Below, in pieces: positions 8,901 to 17,907 of a DNA stretch of 64,000 nucleotides (position 1 is its first letter; every line of letters begins with the position of its first letter). The stretch is from Henriciella sp. (GTDB taxonomy: Bacteria; Pseudomonadota; Alphaproteobacteria; Caulobacterales; Hyphomonadaceae), in assembly GCA_030066975.1 (NCBI GenBank), contig JASJAO010000004.1, positions 372,001 to 436,000 on the forward strand. The letters are read 5' to 3'. The notes beneath the pieces were generated by a model. It was not told the origin of the DNA, did no database searches, and saw only the letters and a list, made by a program, of their open reading frames with translations. Made by a program: the position numbers and the translations under genes.

Positions 8901-9014
8901 CCCCCTCCGCCCTTCGGGCACCTCCCCCATAAATGGGGGAGGATCGCCTGAGGCGCTTCCGGTTCTATCCTCCCCCGTTTACGGGGGAGGTGGGCGCGAA
9001 GCGCTCGGAGGGGG
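8901..9014. repeat. Palindromic dispersed repeat, copy 1
   Basis: A 114-bp element bounded by the inverted ends CCCCCTCCG and CGGAGGGGG. Inside are two self-complementary hairpins of the form CCTCCCCC-loop-GGGGGAGG, plus CCCTTCGGG. Nearly the same element occurs at 60354-60468. It lies between the Trp-rich gene and the convergent oligopeptidase gene. Confidence 0.9.
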
Positions 9015-9126
9015 CGGACCTCCTAACCGCGCAACCTCCAATCCGCCAAAAACACGATGTTTTCACCCAACGCCGCATCCGCGGCCGCACGCGCTGCCCT
9101 CGGACTTGATCCGAGGGTGCTGCCCC

Positions 9127-11103
9127 TTAGCTGTCGCCAGCGCCGCAGGCATCTGGCAGAGGCACAATGGTGCGAGCTGGCGCGGCTTCGCCTGAATCCC
9201 GGCGATCGAGGATCGCTTCGATTTCATCCATGATCCGGTTCATCCGCGCTTCGACCGCGCGGTATGGGGCCGGGCTTGCCATATCGAGGCCAGCTTTCAG
9301 CTTCAGATCATAAGGATGCCCTGATCCACCGGCTTCCAGCATTTCAAGATAGGCCTGTGTCGCGGCTTCATCACCGGCACGGATTTCGTCGGCGAAATAC
9401 ACCGCTGCGGCGAGCGACGTGGAGTATTGATAGACATAGAAGTCAAAGAAGAAATGCGGGATGTAGGCCCACTCATAATTGTAGTTCTCAGGCACCACCG
9501 TGACGCCCTCTTCAACGCCATAATAGCGATCAAAGATGTCGCGATAAATCTCGGTCAGGCGATCACCGGTCAGGCTGCCGCCATTCTCAACTTCCTCATG
9601 GATCGCGGCTTCAAACTCGGCAAACTGGGTTTGACGGAAATAGGTCCCGCGCATCTGTTCCAGCGCATAACCGAGGAAGAATAGACGCTCTTCATCCGTG
9701 GTGGCGGCATCCAGCATCCGCTCCTGGGCCAGCACTTCCTTGGTGATGGCGGCGGTCTCGGCAATGAAGATCGAATAACGCGCCGTTTCAAACGGCTGCT
9801 CATCATTGGCCAGAATGGTGTGCATCGCATGGCCCCATTCATGGATGAAAGTGGACGCGCTGTCATACGTGTCCTGATGGTTCAGCAGCACAAACGGGCC
9901 GACATCATAGACGCTGCCAGACATATAAGCGCCGCTACGCTTGCCCTGGCTTGGATAAGCGTGCTGCCAATCGCCGGACATGGCGAGGCAAATCCGCTCG
10001 ACATAGTCATTGCCAAATTCCAGTGAGGCTGCAGCGGCGATCTGAGCCGAGCGTTCCAGATCAAACACCTGATCGGTTTCTACCAGGTTGGGATAGATGT
10101 CGTGGAAAGCGAAGTGCTCGACGCCGAGGATCCGTGCCCGCAGTTCGAAATAGCGATGCAGGGTCGGCAGGGCCGCATTCACTTCCGCCAGCAGCGTGTC
10201 ATAGACCTCACGCGGAATATTGTCGTCGGCAAGGGCGGCCTCCAGCGCTGAGTCATAATTGCGCTGAGATGCATTGAACACCTGCCGTTGAACCTGACTG
10301 TTCAGTGCCTCGCCGAGCGAGCTCCCGAACTGCTCATAGGTGTCATAGAACGCCTTGAACACTTCAACCCGGTCCTCCCGGTTCGGGGCCGCACGCGCTT
10401 TCACATAGCCTGCGGAATCGAGGCGAACCTCCTCACCTGTGCTGAGCGTGATGGTCGGCCACGGAATGTCTGAATTCTTCAGCTGAGAATAGATCCGCTG
10501 CGCCCCGCCAAGCGCCACACTGGCGGCCGCCATCAGTTCTTCGCCTTCCGGAGACAGCGTATGCGGCGCCATGCGCAGCGTTTCGCGCAATCCGAAGGCG
10601 TGCTTCTCAAGCCGGGGTTCAGCAGCGATCCAGGCTTCGACCTGATCTTCACCCAGGCTTTGAACCATCGGGCTGATCCAGGCGACCGCCTGCCCGTATT
10701 GCGAGAACATTGCCGCAGATTGTCCACGCCGCGCCTGCCTCTCGCCATCGCGCAGGTCGGTGTCGCCGTCAAGATTGGCATAGGTTCCCACCCGCAACGC
10801 TTCGCGGGCCACGGCGGAACTGCTCTCCATCAGATCAGCAAGCGCACTGGCGCTCGGCTCAAATGTGTCTGCACCCGCAGCAATGGGGGCAAGGTCGTCA
10901 ATCACTTTCAGGCGGGCTTCGTCCCAGGCTTCAACGCTCGGATACAGCTTGGTCAGATCCCATTCGACCGGCGCGCGCGGTTCTGCGGCGCCTTCTGAGA
11001 TATCATCGTCCCACATCGGCATCACGCCGGACTGGGCGGTTGCAATGGGAGAAAAAACGGTCAGAGCCGCGACGGCGCAGGATGAAATTGTGGACTTCCA
11101 CAT
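9127..11103 (-). CDS. Secreted M3-family oligoendopeptidase (PepF-like)
   Basis: A 658-residue zinc metallopeptidase of the M3 oligoendopeptidase F family that cuts short peptides. The active-site motif HEWGH lies near residue 421 and the third zinc ligand in the following helix (IAETAAITKE). Unlike most cytosolic PepF enzymes it starts with a signal peptide (MWKSTISSC to IATA-Q), so it should act in the periplasm. The start has an AAGGAG site; an upstream in-frame start would add 12 residues. The N-terminal part has the usual alpha-helical fold of the family. It is divergent from recR. Confidence 0.9.
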   Translation of the reverse strand: MWKSTISSCAVAALTVFSPIATAQSGVMPMWDDDISEGAAEPRAPVEWDLTKLYPSVEAWDEARLKVIDDLAPIAAGADTFEPSASALADLMESSSAVAREALRVGTYANLDGDTDLRDGERQARRGQSAAMFSQYGQAVAWISPMVQSLGEDQVEAWIAAEPRLEKHAFGLRETLRMAPHTLSPEGEELMAAASVALGGAQRIYSQLKNSDIPWPTITLSTGEEVRLDSAGYVKARAAPNREDRVEVFKAFYDTYEQFGSSLGEALNSQVQRQVFNASQRNYDSALEAALADDNIPREVYDTLLAEVNAALPTLHRYFELRARILGVEHFAFHDIYPNLVETDQVFDLERSAQIAAAASLEFGNDYVERICLAMSGDWQHAYPSQGKRSGAYMSGSVYDVGPFVLLNHQDTYDSASTFIHEWGHAMHTILANDEQPFETARYSIFIAETAAITKEVLAQERMLDAATTDEERLFFLGYALEQMRGTYFRQTQFAEFEAAIHEEVENGGSLTGDRLTEIYRDIFDRYYGVEEGVTVVPENYNYEWAYIPHFFFDFYVYQYSTSLAAAVYFADEIRAGDEAATQAYLEMLEAGGSGHPYDLKLKAGLDMASPAPYRAVEARMNRIMDEIEAILDRRDSGEAAPARTIVPLPDACGAGDS

Positions 11104-11258
11104 GGGGAGTAACTCCTTTGTTCGATTAACCCTATTCAAGCACGGGGACGCGTGGTGGCAAACCCAATTTGTTAGTCTGTCACATCTGATTTCGCGGTCA
11201 TCTTTACTGCGGGAAGACCCCTCTTGCCAGTTGCTGCGAGTCCGTCACATTAGCGCTC

Positions 11259-11864
11259 ATGAGCAAGTCGTCCGCCGGTCCGGAAATCCAACGCATGATC
11301 GATCTGATCGCGCGCTTGCCCGGGCTTGGCCCGCGCTCGGCCCGCCGGGCCGCCCTGTTTCTGCTGAAGCGTCAGGAAAGCCTGCTGCGTCCACTGGCTG
11401 AGGCTCTGGCCGATGCGGCAGACAAGATTGAGCAATGCCAGACCTGCGGCAACTATGACACGCTGCAGCCTTGCGCGGTGTGTCAGGCGACCGGGCGCGA
11501 TGATGGCCTGATCTGCGTTGTCGAAGATGTTCCAGATCTCTGGGCGCTGGAACGGGCGGCTGCCTTTCGGGGCCGTTACCATGTGCTCGGCGGTGTCATG
11601 AGCGCGCTGGACGGGGTCGGACCGGAAGACTTGACCATCGGGCTTCTGGTCGACCGGGTCAAAGCGGGCGGCATTCGGGAAGTCATTCTGGCCCTGAACG
11701 CCACCGTGGATGGTCAGACCACAGCCCACTATGTCGCCGAACAGCTTGAGGGCCTCGGCGTCGAAGTCACGCGCCTTGCCCATGGGGTGCCGGTCGGCGG
11801 CGAACTTGATCATCTTGATGACGGGACGCTGACCACCGCACTACGCTCACGGCGCGGCGTTTAA
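11259..11864 (+). CDS. recR: Recombination mediator RecR
   Basis: A 201-residue protein that works with RecO and RecF to load RecA at gaps. It has the N-terminal helix-hairpin-helix ([16 protein letters not shown]), a four-Cys zinc finger (CQTCGN and PCAVC) and the Toprim domain ([16 protein letters not shown] to the [17 protein letters not shown] signature). Length is normal. No dnaX or ybaB gene lies upstream, unlike in many bacteria. The 3' end overlaps the convergent acetyltransferase gene by 4 bp. Confidence 0.95.
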   Translation: MSKSSAGPEIQRMIDLIARLPGLGPRSARRAALFLLKRQESLLRPLAEALADAADKIEQCQTCGNYDTLQPCAVCQATGRDDGLICVVEDVPDLWALERAAAFRGRYHVLGGVMSALDGVGPEDLTIGLLVDRVKAGGIREVILALNATVDGQTTAHYVAEQLEGLGVEVTRLAHGVPVGGELDHLDDGTLTTALRSRRGV

Positions 11865-12310
11865 GGCCCAACCAGACGGATCTGATTGCGCTTGGTGTCA
11901 CCAGCCGGAGCCGAGACTTTCCAACCCATCGCTTCATAGGCTTTTAGCGCGGCGACATTCGGCCGGTCGACATCCAGCGTCAGCGGTCGCCCGCAAGCCT
12001 CACGCGCAACCTTCAACAGACCGCGCCCGACCCCGGCAAACCGCCAGTCTTTCTCGACAAACAGATGCGGAATATACGCATTCTGCTCTTCCACGGTGAT
12101 GAAGCCGATAATCCCGGCTTGCGGTTCCACAGCGACAAACTGCTCACTCGCAAGGAAGGTCCGTCTCAGGCGAACCAGTTCCTCAGACGCCGGACCGCGC
12201 CAATCGAATTCCTTCAGGCAGTCCAAAAACAGAGCCTGCACCGGAGCAAGGTCCATCTTGCGCATCAGCCGGACTGACCAGCCGCCGCCAGGATGATGGT
12301 AAAGCGTCAT
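11861..12310 (-). CDS. GNAT-family N-acetyltransferase
   Basis: A 149-residue acyl-CoA-dependent acetyltransferase. The family core is visible as [21 protein letters not shown] (beta4 and the acetyl-CoA pyrophosphate loop) and the C-terminal [15 protein letters not shown]. The substrate cannot be told. It overlaps the end of recR by 4 bp in convergent orientation and sits downstream of the outer-membrane protein gene on the same strand, with a gap of about 30 bp. Confidence 0.85.
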   Translation of the reverse strand: MTLYHHPGGGWSVRLMRKMDLAPVQALFLDCLKEFDWRGPASEELVRLRRTFLASEQFVAVEPQAGIIGFITVEEQNAYIPHLFVEKDWRFAGVGRGLLKVAREACGRPLTLDVDRPNVAALKAYEAMGWKVSAPAGDTKRNQIRLVGP

Positions 12311-12340
12311 GCATTAACTTATAGGCCAGAAAAGCGGCAG

Positions 12341-13060
12341 CTAAAAGGCGTGCGTCAATCGGATGCGCAGATTTGTTTCCGGGCTGACGTCCGTGATGCC
12401 AAACAAAGCGCCGGTATAGAGGCTCCAATCTTCTGACAGTTTCCAAACTGCGAAAGGGCCCGCTGTATGTTCCTGTTCGTCCACCGGCAACCAGTCTGAG
12501 GTGGAGCCATATTCGCTGTACAGCTCGACGCCGAGCCGAGGTCCGTTTTCTAAAGATGTGTAAGCGCCAGCACGGGTCTGGATCAACAGACCGTCTTCCG
12601 GGTCATTGCTAATCTGCTGCGTCACACCGACAATGAACCGCAAGGTCCAATTGTCGATATGTTTCCACTGATTGGTCCAATGGACGGTCACATCGCCGGG
12701 GCGATCATCGAACCGGTAGCGGCCTTCGAACCGAAACCCGGACTGAAATTTCTGCGCATCGGGCGTGACCTGCCAGACCAGTTCCCCACGCAGGTAGTCC
12801 GGGTCGAAATCTGAGTCGTCGGTCTCCCGAACCTGAGCCACCACCCGCCAGCGCAGGTCGCCATTGATCGCCTGTTGGTAGTGCAGGCGTTGATTGTATT
12901 CTTCGCTCTCCCCGTCATAGGCGCCGCGATACTCCCAGCCGCGATCATCTTCATTCACGACTGGCCCGAACACACCGGCCGTACTCTGCGCTTTGGCAGA
13001 GAATTGAAGCCACGGCACGACCGCCATACCGCACAGACAGATTTTGGTTCTGAAGCTCAT
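12341..13060 (-). CDS. Outer-membrane beta-barrel-like protein, function unknown
   Basis: A 239-residue secreted protein with a signal peptide (MSFRTKICLCGM to AKA-Q). The mature part is built of alternating amphipathic strands rich in Trp, Tyr, Arg and Asp and ends in Phe (IRLTHAF), typical of a small outer-membrane barrel recognised by the BAM machinery. The ATG at 13060 has an AGGG site; an in-frame start 9 codons upstream is less likely. It is of the same general type as the barrel at 58495-59136. I do not recognise a family. Confidence 0.65.
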   Translation of the reverse strand: MSFRTKICLCGMAVVPWLQFSAKAQSTAGVFGPVVNEDDRGWEYRGAYDGESEEYNQRLHYQQAINGDLRWRVVAQVRETDDSDFDPDYLRGELVWQVTPDAQKFQSGFRFEGRYRFDDRPGDVTVHWTNQWKHIDNWTLRFIVGVTQQISNDPEDGLLIQTRAGAYTSLENGPRLGVELYSEYGSTSDWLPVDEQEHTAGPFAVWKLSEDWSLYTGALFGITDVSPETNLRIRLTHAF

Positions 13061-13089
13061 TTTGCGCCCTGATCTAAATGCAATCAAAA

Positions 13090-13127
13090 AAGAAAAAGGC
13101 CCTGCAGGTCACCACAGGGCCTTTTGC
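13090..13127 (-). terminator. Intrinsic terminator after the delta-carbonic-anhydrase gene
   Basis: The stem CAGGGCC/GGCCCTG, with A/T extensions, is followed on the minus strand by TTTTTCTTTTTT. It stops the transcript of the gene ending at 13143. Confidence 0.9.
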
Positions 13128-13142
13128 GCAATATGTATCGCG

Positions 13143-14030
13143 TTATTCGATTGTCGATAGAAGCTCAGGCGCGGTAACGAGCTGGCGTACGCCATGCGAT
13201 GCCGTCTCGTTGAACACATTTCCGCTTTCTGCCCAGGCATGCAGCGAATTGATGTCCAGTTTGGCGCACATTGGGCGTACGTTCCATGTCACTTGCGCCG
13301 GTGAACAGGTAGACTGGTCATAGCTCGGTCCGGTCGTCGACCCGAGGAAGTTGACCGGCGTGCCCGTATTGGCCGGGATCATTTTCGCCTGGTGCTTGCC
13401 GTCAACCATATTGCCGCCATACGCCATGTCCATGAAGTTCAGTGCTGAGGTGTCGTTCACAACCAGGAAGGTCTGGGCTTCAACCCGCAGCAAGGGATCG
13501 GTGCAGCCCTCAGGGACGCAGGCCCCGAGGCCTTCGCCGGGTGTCGCGGCACAGCTTGTATGCACCCAGTGAACTTCAATCGTGTCGCCCGGCTTCACTT
13601 TGCCATAGGCACCTGGTGCGGGGGCCAGCTCTGCCTCAGTCAGATCTGCCGTCTCGTTACAGGCATAACCGCCATAGTCGCTGCCATCGACAAACACGCT
13701 GAAGCCCGGGCCTTTATGCTCGGCATTTGTATGTGTGTGGATGTTACACAGGTTCATCTCGCTGGCGGCTGGCGCCATCGGGAAAGTGACAGGGTTGAGC
13801 CCGAGCGGGCTGGAAATGTCGCGCGGTGTCTGCGGGCCGGACGCGAGGCAAAGGGCTTCACTGGCTGCCTCTTCAACCATTTCCGCGGCTTCTTCGACAG
13901 TTTCTTCAACGTCAGCAGCTTCGACTACGTCAGATGTTGTGTCTTCGACGGCGGCGTCCGTTGCGACAGGATCGACGGCACACCCTACTAAAAGCAGAGC
14001 CAGTGCAGAGGCTGAGATTGTATACTTCAT
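13143..14030 (-). CDS. Delta-class carbonic anhydrase-like lipoprotein
   Basis: A 295-residue exported lipoprotein. The start MKYTISASAL has a GGGGA site and a lipobox LVGC with Cys17 as the lipidated residue. An acidic, Val/Glu-rich spacer (about 25-60) tethers the domain. The segment CNIHTHTNAEHKG (His98, His100, Glu104, His105) and the later VHWVHTSC (His154) match the zinc-site pattern HxH...EH and HW of delta-class carbonic anhydrases, first known from diatoms. It would hydrate CO2 at the cell surface or in the periplasm. At least eight Cys suggest disulfides. It has its own promoter, a structured leader and its own terminator. Class assignment is from motifs only. Confidence 0.75.
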   Translation of the reverse strand: MKYTISASALALLLVGCAVDPVATDAAVEDTTSDVVEAADVEETVEEAAEMVEEAASEALCLASGPQTPRDISSPLGLNPVTFPMAPAASEMNLCNIHTHTNAEHKGPGFSVFVDGSDYGGYACNETADLTEAELAPAPGAYGKVKPGDTIEVHWVHTSCAATPGEGLGACVPEGCTDPLLRVEAQTFLVVNDTSALNFMDMAYGGNMVDGKHQAKMIPANTGTPVNFLGSTTGPSYDQSTCSPAQVTWNVRPMCAKLDINSLHAWAESGNVFNETASHGVRQLVTAPELLSTIE

Positions 14031-14039
14031 GAGTTTTCC

Positions 14040-14059
14040 CCGGTTAGTGATGCAACCGG
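14040..14059 (-). promoter_or_regulatory. Leader hairpin touching the ribosome site of the delta-carbonic-anhydrase gene
   Basis: Perfect 6-bp arms CCGGTT and AACCGG are separated by 8 nt. On the mRNA the second arm runs into the GGGGA ribosome site (14037-14041), so folding would partly hide it. Confidence 0.4.
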
Positions 14060-14065
14060 AGCTAG

Positions 14066-14088
14066 GGTTGTGTGGCAACACATCAACC
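14066..14088 (-). promoter_or_regulatory. Second leader hairpin with GCAA/TTGC-type loop
   Basis: The arms GGTTG-TGTG and CACA-CAACC pair with one bulged base around a 4-nt loop, giving a 9-bp stem. It lies inside the predicted 5' leader, just upstream of the hairpin that touches the ribosome site. Confidence 0.4.
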
Positions 14089-14141
14089 ACTATCTGTCTA
14101 TCTCGATCATAGAAAAAAACTATGTAAAATCAATCAGTTAT

Positions 14142-14170
14142 ATTATAACGAAACATCTTGAGATATGCAA
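14142..14170 (-). promoter_or_regulatory. Sigma-70-type promoter for the delta-carbonic-anhydrase gene
   Basis: Read on the minus strand, TTGCAT (-35) and TATAAT (-10) are separated by 17 bp. The region is markedly A+T-rich. Transcription would start near 14135, leaving a leader of about 100 nt. Confidence 0.6.
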
Positions 14171-14196
14171 GCCACCTTTGCCGAGCCCGCTTCTCT

Positions 14197-16023
14197 TTAA
14201 GCGTTCGCGGCCTTCGCTGCGCGTTTGCGTTCGTGTGGGTCGAGGTGGACCTTGCGCAAACGAATGCTTTCCGGGGTGACCTCCACCAACTCATCATCGG
14301 CAATGTAGGCGAGTGACTTTTCCAGCGTCATTTTCAGCGGCGGTGTGAGACGTACCGCTTCATCAGAGCCGCTCGCGCGCACGTTGGAGAGCTTCTTGCC
14401 TTTCAGCACATTCACTTCCAGATCATTGTCGCGGGTGTGCTCACCAATGATCATGCCTTGATAAACCTTGTCTCCGGGATGGATCATCATCGGGCCGCGA
14501 TCTTCCAGATTCCACAGCGCGAACGCGACCGCTTCACCTTTATCCATGGCGATCAGTGTGCCGGTCCGGCGGCCCTGGATCTTGCCTTTGTAAGGCGCGT
14601 ATTCAAGGAAGATCCGGTTCATGATCGCGGTGCCGCGTGTATCGGTCATCAACTCGCCCTGATAGCCAATCAGGCCGCGGGTCGGTGCGTTGAAGACCAT
14701 CCGCGTGCGTCCGGCACCGGACTGTTTCATCTCGGTCATTTCTGCTTTGCGCTCAGCCAGTTTCTGGACCACCGCGCCGGAATATTCGTCATCGACGTCG
14801 ATCACGACCTCTTCGATCGGCTCCAGCTTTTCTCCGCCTTCACCTTCTTTCATCAGGACTTGCGGACGCGAGACGCCAAGCTCAAAGCCCTCACGCCGCA
14901 TGGTTTCGATCAGGACGGCCAGTTGAAGCTCTCCGCGGCCCGACACGATGAAGCTCTCAGCCTCGGTTGAGCGTTCCACTTTCAGCGCAACATTGCCCTC
15001 AGCCTCGCGTTGCAACCGATCCCAGATCACGCGAGAGGTGACTTTGTCGCCCTCCGTTCCCGCAAAAGGCGAATCGTTGACGCGAAACGTCATGGACAGT
15101 GTCGGCGGATCGATCGGTTGGGCTTCAATAGACTCAGTCACGCTCGGATCCACAAACGTGTCGGCGACATTGGCTTTGGCGAGCCCGGCAATCGAGACAA
15201 TATCGCCCGCCTCTCCGACCTCGATCGGTTCACGCTGCAGCCCGCGAAACGCGAGCACTTTCGAGACCCGGCCGGTCTCCACCAGTGAGCCATCGCGCGC
15301 GAGCACTTTTACACTCTGGTTCGGTTTCACCGTCCCTGACGCGATGCGCCCGGTCAGGATCCGTCCGAGGAAATTGTCCGAGGAGATCGTGGTGGCCAGC
15401 ATACGGAACGGCCCGTCTTCGACTTTCGGCTCCGGCACGTGCTCGACCACGAGGTCAAATAGCTCCGCCATATCGGTGCGTTCATCTTCGTATTGCGTCG
15501 ACATCCAGCCATTCTTGGCCGAGCCATAAAGGATCGGAAAATCGAGCTGCTCGTCGGTCGCATCGAGATTGGCAAACAGGTCAAAGACCTCGTCAATCAC
15601 CTCATCCGGTCGGCGCTCCGGCTTGTCGATCTTGTTCACCGCCACAATTGGGCGAAGACCGATTTTTAGTGCCTTGGCGACCACGAACTTGGTCTGCGGC
15701 ATCGGGCCTTCTGCGGCGTCCACCAGCACAATCGCGCCGTCGACCATGGACAGGATGCGCTCAACCTCACCGCCAAAGTCGGCGTGGCCCGGCGTATCGA
15801 CAATATTAATCCGCGTGTCGCCCCAGACGACGCTCGTGGTCTTGGCGAGAATGGTGATGCCGCGTTCTTTCTCAAGATCGTTGCTGTCCATCATCCGCTC
15901 AGCGGTGGCTTCATTCTCCCGGAACGTCCCGGATTGTTTGAGCAGGCAGTCAACCAGCGTGGTTTTGCCATGGTCCACGTGGGCGATGATCGCAATATTG
16001 CGCAGGGAGGTGGGCTCGGTCAT
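14197..16023 (-). CDS. typA: GTPase TypA/BipA
   Basis: A 608-residue ribosome-binding translational GTPase involved in 50S assembly and stress adaptation. The G motifs are AHVDHGKTTL, RGITI, DTPGHADFGGEVER and NKID, followed by EF-Tu domain 2-like, EF-G domain III/V-like and the BipA-specific C-terminal part (STRGLIGY-like: APTRGLIGYQGELMTDTRG). The ATG at 16023 matches the usual family start, MTEPTSLRNIAIIAHVD; an upstream in-frame start is possible. It is the last gene of a probable three-gene unit with the membrane protein and sugar dehydrogenase upstream. Confidence 0.95.
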   Translation of the reverse strand: MTEPTSLRNIAIIAHVDHGKTTLVDCLLKQSGTFRENEATAERMMDSNDLEKERGITILAKTTSVVWGDTRINIVDTPGHADFGGEVERILSMVDGAIVLVDAAEGPMPQTKFVVAKALKIGLRPIVAVNKIDKPERRPDEVIDEVFDLFANLDATDEQLDFPILYGSAKNGWMSTQYEDERTDMAELFDLVVEHVPEPKVEDGPFRMLATTISSDNFLGRILTGRIASGTVKPNQSVKVLARDGSLVETGRVSKVLAFRGLQREPIEVGEAGDIVSIAGLAKANVADTFVDPSVTESIEAQPIDPPTLSMTFRVNDSPFAGTEGDKVTSRVIWDRLQREAEGNVALKVERSTEAESFIVSGRGELQLAVLIETMRREGFELGVSRPQVLMKEGEGGEKLEPIEEVVIDVDDEYSGAVVQKLAERKAEMTEMKQSGAGRTRMVFNAPTRGLIGYQGELMTDTRGTAIMNRIFLEYAPYKGKIQGRRTGTLIAMDKGEAVAFALWNLEDRGPMMIHPGDKVYQGMIIGEHTRDNDLEVNVLKGKKLSNVRASGSDEAVRLTPPLKMTLEKSLAYIADDELVEVTPESIRLRKVHLDPHERKRAAKAANA

Positions 16024-16098
16024 GTCAGGTATCCGGGAGAAGGGCGCCAAGGCCGCAATGATCTTTGCGCGCGCCATACACGGGACCGCAGGCTTTGG

Positions 16099-16602
16099 CT
16101 ATGGCCCGGGATCAGAGGCCAGTCGTTTGTTGGCTGCGATCCTATACCGTGCATACAGGCAAATCGCTCCGAGCCAAACAAATACGGCCGAGTTTAAAGC
16201 ACCAGACGTAAAGACACTCAGCAATTGCAAAACGGACAGGGTGCCGTCGCTATACAATCGCAAATGAAATACTGCCGTTTCCGTAAAGGCGAAACAGCCC
16301 GCCACAAGCAGCAATAAGCCGAGCCATCCCAACCATCCAAGATGCTGAAGTCTGAAATATTCCTGGGCCTCGTCTGGAATTGCGTCCAAGTCCCGCGCGG
16401 CGAGGATGGACAGTGTTGGAAAGCCCAAAAATGCAGCCCAACCCAAAACCAGGCTGTGGAGTTTCAAGACGGTCCCAGACCCGTCGAAGAACCAGACTCT
16501 GATTGTGCTCCACAAATCAAATACGAAACTGGTTAAACCCAGGCCCGCAAGTACCACCCAGAAAACGGTCACGCATTTGAGTACGAACTGAGTGGTCGCC
16601 AC
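16099..16602 (-). CDS. Four-helix membrane protein, function unknown
   Basis: A 167-residue inner-membrane protein with four hydrophobic segments (about 7-27, 45-63, 86-106 and 128-148). The start is GTG, with GGGAG 8 bp upstream. I recognise no family or active-site residues. It begins 20 bp after the sugar dehydrogenase gene and ends 75 bp before typA, so co-transcription is likely. Confidence 0.65.
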   Translation of the reverse strand: MATTQFVLKCVTVFWVVLAGLGLTSFVFDLWSTIRVWFFDGSGTVLKLHSLVLGWAAFLGFPTLSILAARDLDAIPDEAQEYFRLQHLGWLGWLGLLLLVAGCFAFTETAVFHLRLYSDGTLSVLQLLSVFTSGALNSAVFVWLGAICLYARYRIAANKRLASDPGP

Positions 16603-16622
16603 ATCAACTCCCGAGCCGAAGA

Positions 16623-17774
16623 CTACTCCGCCAAGGCCACCTTATACACAGCCCCATCAAGATCAGCCGTTGCGACAAAGATCCCATTCGGGGTTGAGAT
16701 CACATCCCGATAGGCGATTTGCAGGTCTTCCAGCAGGTCTTCGGTGCCAACCACGTCGCCGCTCTCATCAAGATCCACACGCACCAGTTTCAGACCCGCC
16801 GGTCCGTTCATCGCGCCGACCAGAAGGTCACCTTGCCAGTCGGCGAATTCGGGCGTCTCGACCAGTGCCATGCCTGACGGGGCAATCGAGGGCACCCATT
16901 TGACCACCGGCTGTTCCATGCCTTCGGCTTCGGTTTCATCAGTAATGATCGTGCCGTCATAATTGATGCCATAGGTGATGGTTGGCCAGCCATAATTCAG
17001 GCCCGGCTCGATCACATTCAGCTCATCACCGCCTTTGGGCCCGTGCTCGTGCGCGATCAACAGGTCGCGGTCGGCATCATAGACAAGCCCCTGCACATTG
17101 CGATGACCGTAGGAATAGATCGCCGGATTGTTCTCAGTCCCCGCAAAGGGATTGTCGGTAGGAATGGAGCCATCCGGCATCACCCGCGCGATCTTGCCAT
17201 GCAGGTTATCCAGCGTCTGGGAGTCTTCCATATAGCGATAACCTTCGCCGAGCGTCACGATCAGGGACCCGTCCGGTAGGAAGGCCATGCGGCTGCCATA
17301 ATGGAACGTGGTTTCACGCGGGGACGCGGCGAAGATCTCGGTGACGTCGCTCAGACCGCTCGCATCTTCGTTCAGCGTAGCGGAGATCACAGCGGTAGTG
17401 TTCGTCTCGCCCATGCCCTTGGAGTAGCTGAGATAGAGCTTGCGATTCGTGTCAAAGTCCGGATCCAGAAGGATGCCCAGCAATCCGCCCTGACCTTCGG
17501 CGAGAATATCATCCGGAAGCCCCGTTAGCGGCGCCTCAACGAGCCCTTCGCTCGAGATCAGACGCAAACGCCCTTCGCGTTCGGTGACCAGAAGGTCTCC
17601 ATTTGGCAGCTCGGCCAGACCCCAGGGAAACTCAAGACCGTCCGCCAGGGGGATCAGTTTCAATCCATCGGAGGAGACAAACGCCCCCTCCGCATCCGGC
17701 GCTGGCGCGGCGGCTTCGCCGCCACAGGCCGACAAAGCGGCGATCGCAATCAGAGATAGACTTGAACGAAACAT
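16623..17774 (-). CDS. PQQ-dependent sugar dehydrogenase (aldose dehydrogenase, YliI/Asd type)
   Basis: A 383-residue lipoprotein (lipobox LSAC, start with a GGGAGA site). It has the six-bladed beta-propeller of soluble PQQ aldose sugar dehydrogenases. Diagnostic stretches are FPWGLAELPNGDLLVTER, GQGGLLGILLDPDF, YGHRNVQGL, EHGPKGGDELN and NYGWPTITYG. It would oxidise sugars in the periplasm with bound PQQ. PQQ synthesis genes are not in the window. It is the first gene of the unit leading to typA and is separated from TonB receptor 2 by a terminator. Confidence 0.85.
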   Translation of the reverse strand: MFRSSLSLIAIAALSACGGEAAAPAPDAEGAFVSSDGLKLIPLADGLEFPWGLAELPNGDLLVTEREGRLRLISSEGLVEAPLTGLPDDILAEGQGGLLGILLDPDFDTNRKLYLSYSKGMGETNTTAVISATLNEDASGLSDVTEIFAASPRETTFHYGSRMAFLPDGSLIVTLGEGYRYMEDSQTLDNLHGKIARVMPDGSIPTDNPFAGTENNPAIYSYGHRNVQGLVYDADRDLLIAHEHGPKGGDELNVIEPGLNYGWPTITYGINYDGTIITDETEAEGMEQPVVKWVPSIAPSGMALVETPEFADWQGDLLVGAMNGPAGLKLVRVDLDESGDVVGTEDLLEDLQIAYRDVISTPNGIFVATADLDGAVYKVALAE

Positions 17775-17832
17775 GGCACGGTCTCCCAAACACAATGACC
17801 CGACACCACTTAAGCTGTTCCGCGCAAAATGA

Positions 17833-17864
17833 AAGAAGGGCAGCCGGATGACTGCCCTTCTGAT
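17833..17864 (-). terminator. Intrinsic terminator after TonB receptor 2
   Basis: The perfect arms GAAGGGCAG and CTGCCCTTC flank an 8-nt loop, followed on the minus strand by TTTCATTTT. It lies between the receptor end and the sugar dehydrogenase start. Confidence 0.85.
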
Positions 17865-17907
17865 TTGTGTTTTGAGGCCGTGCGCCTGAGCGCCCGGTCC
17901 CAATTTC

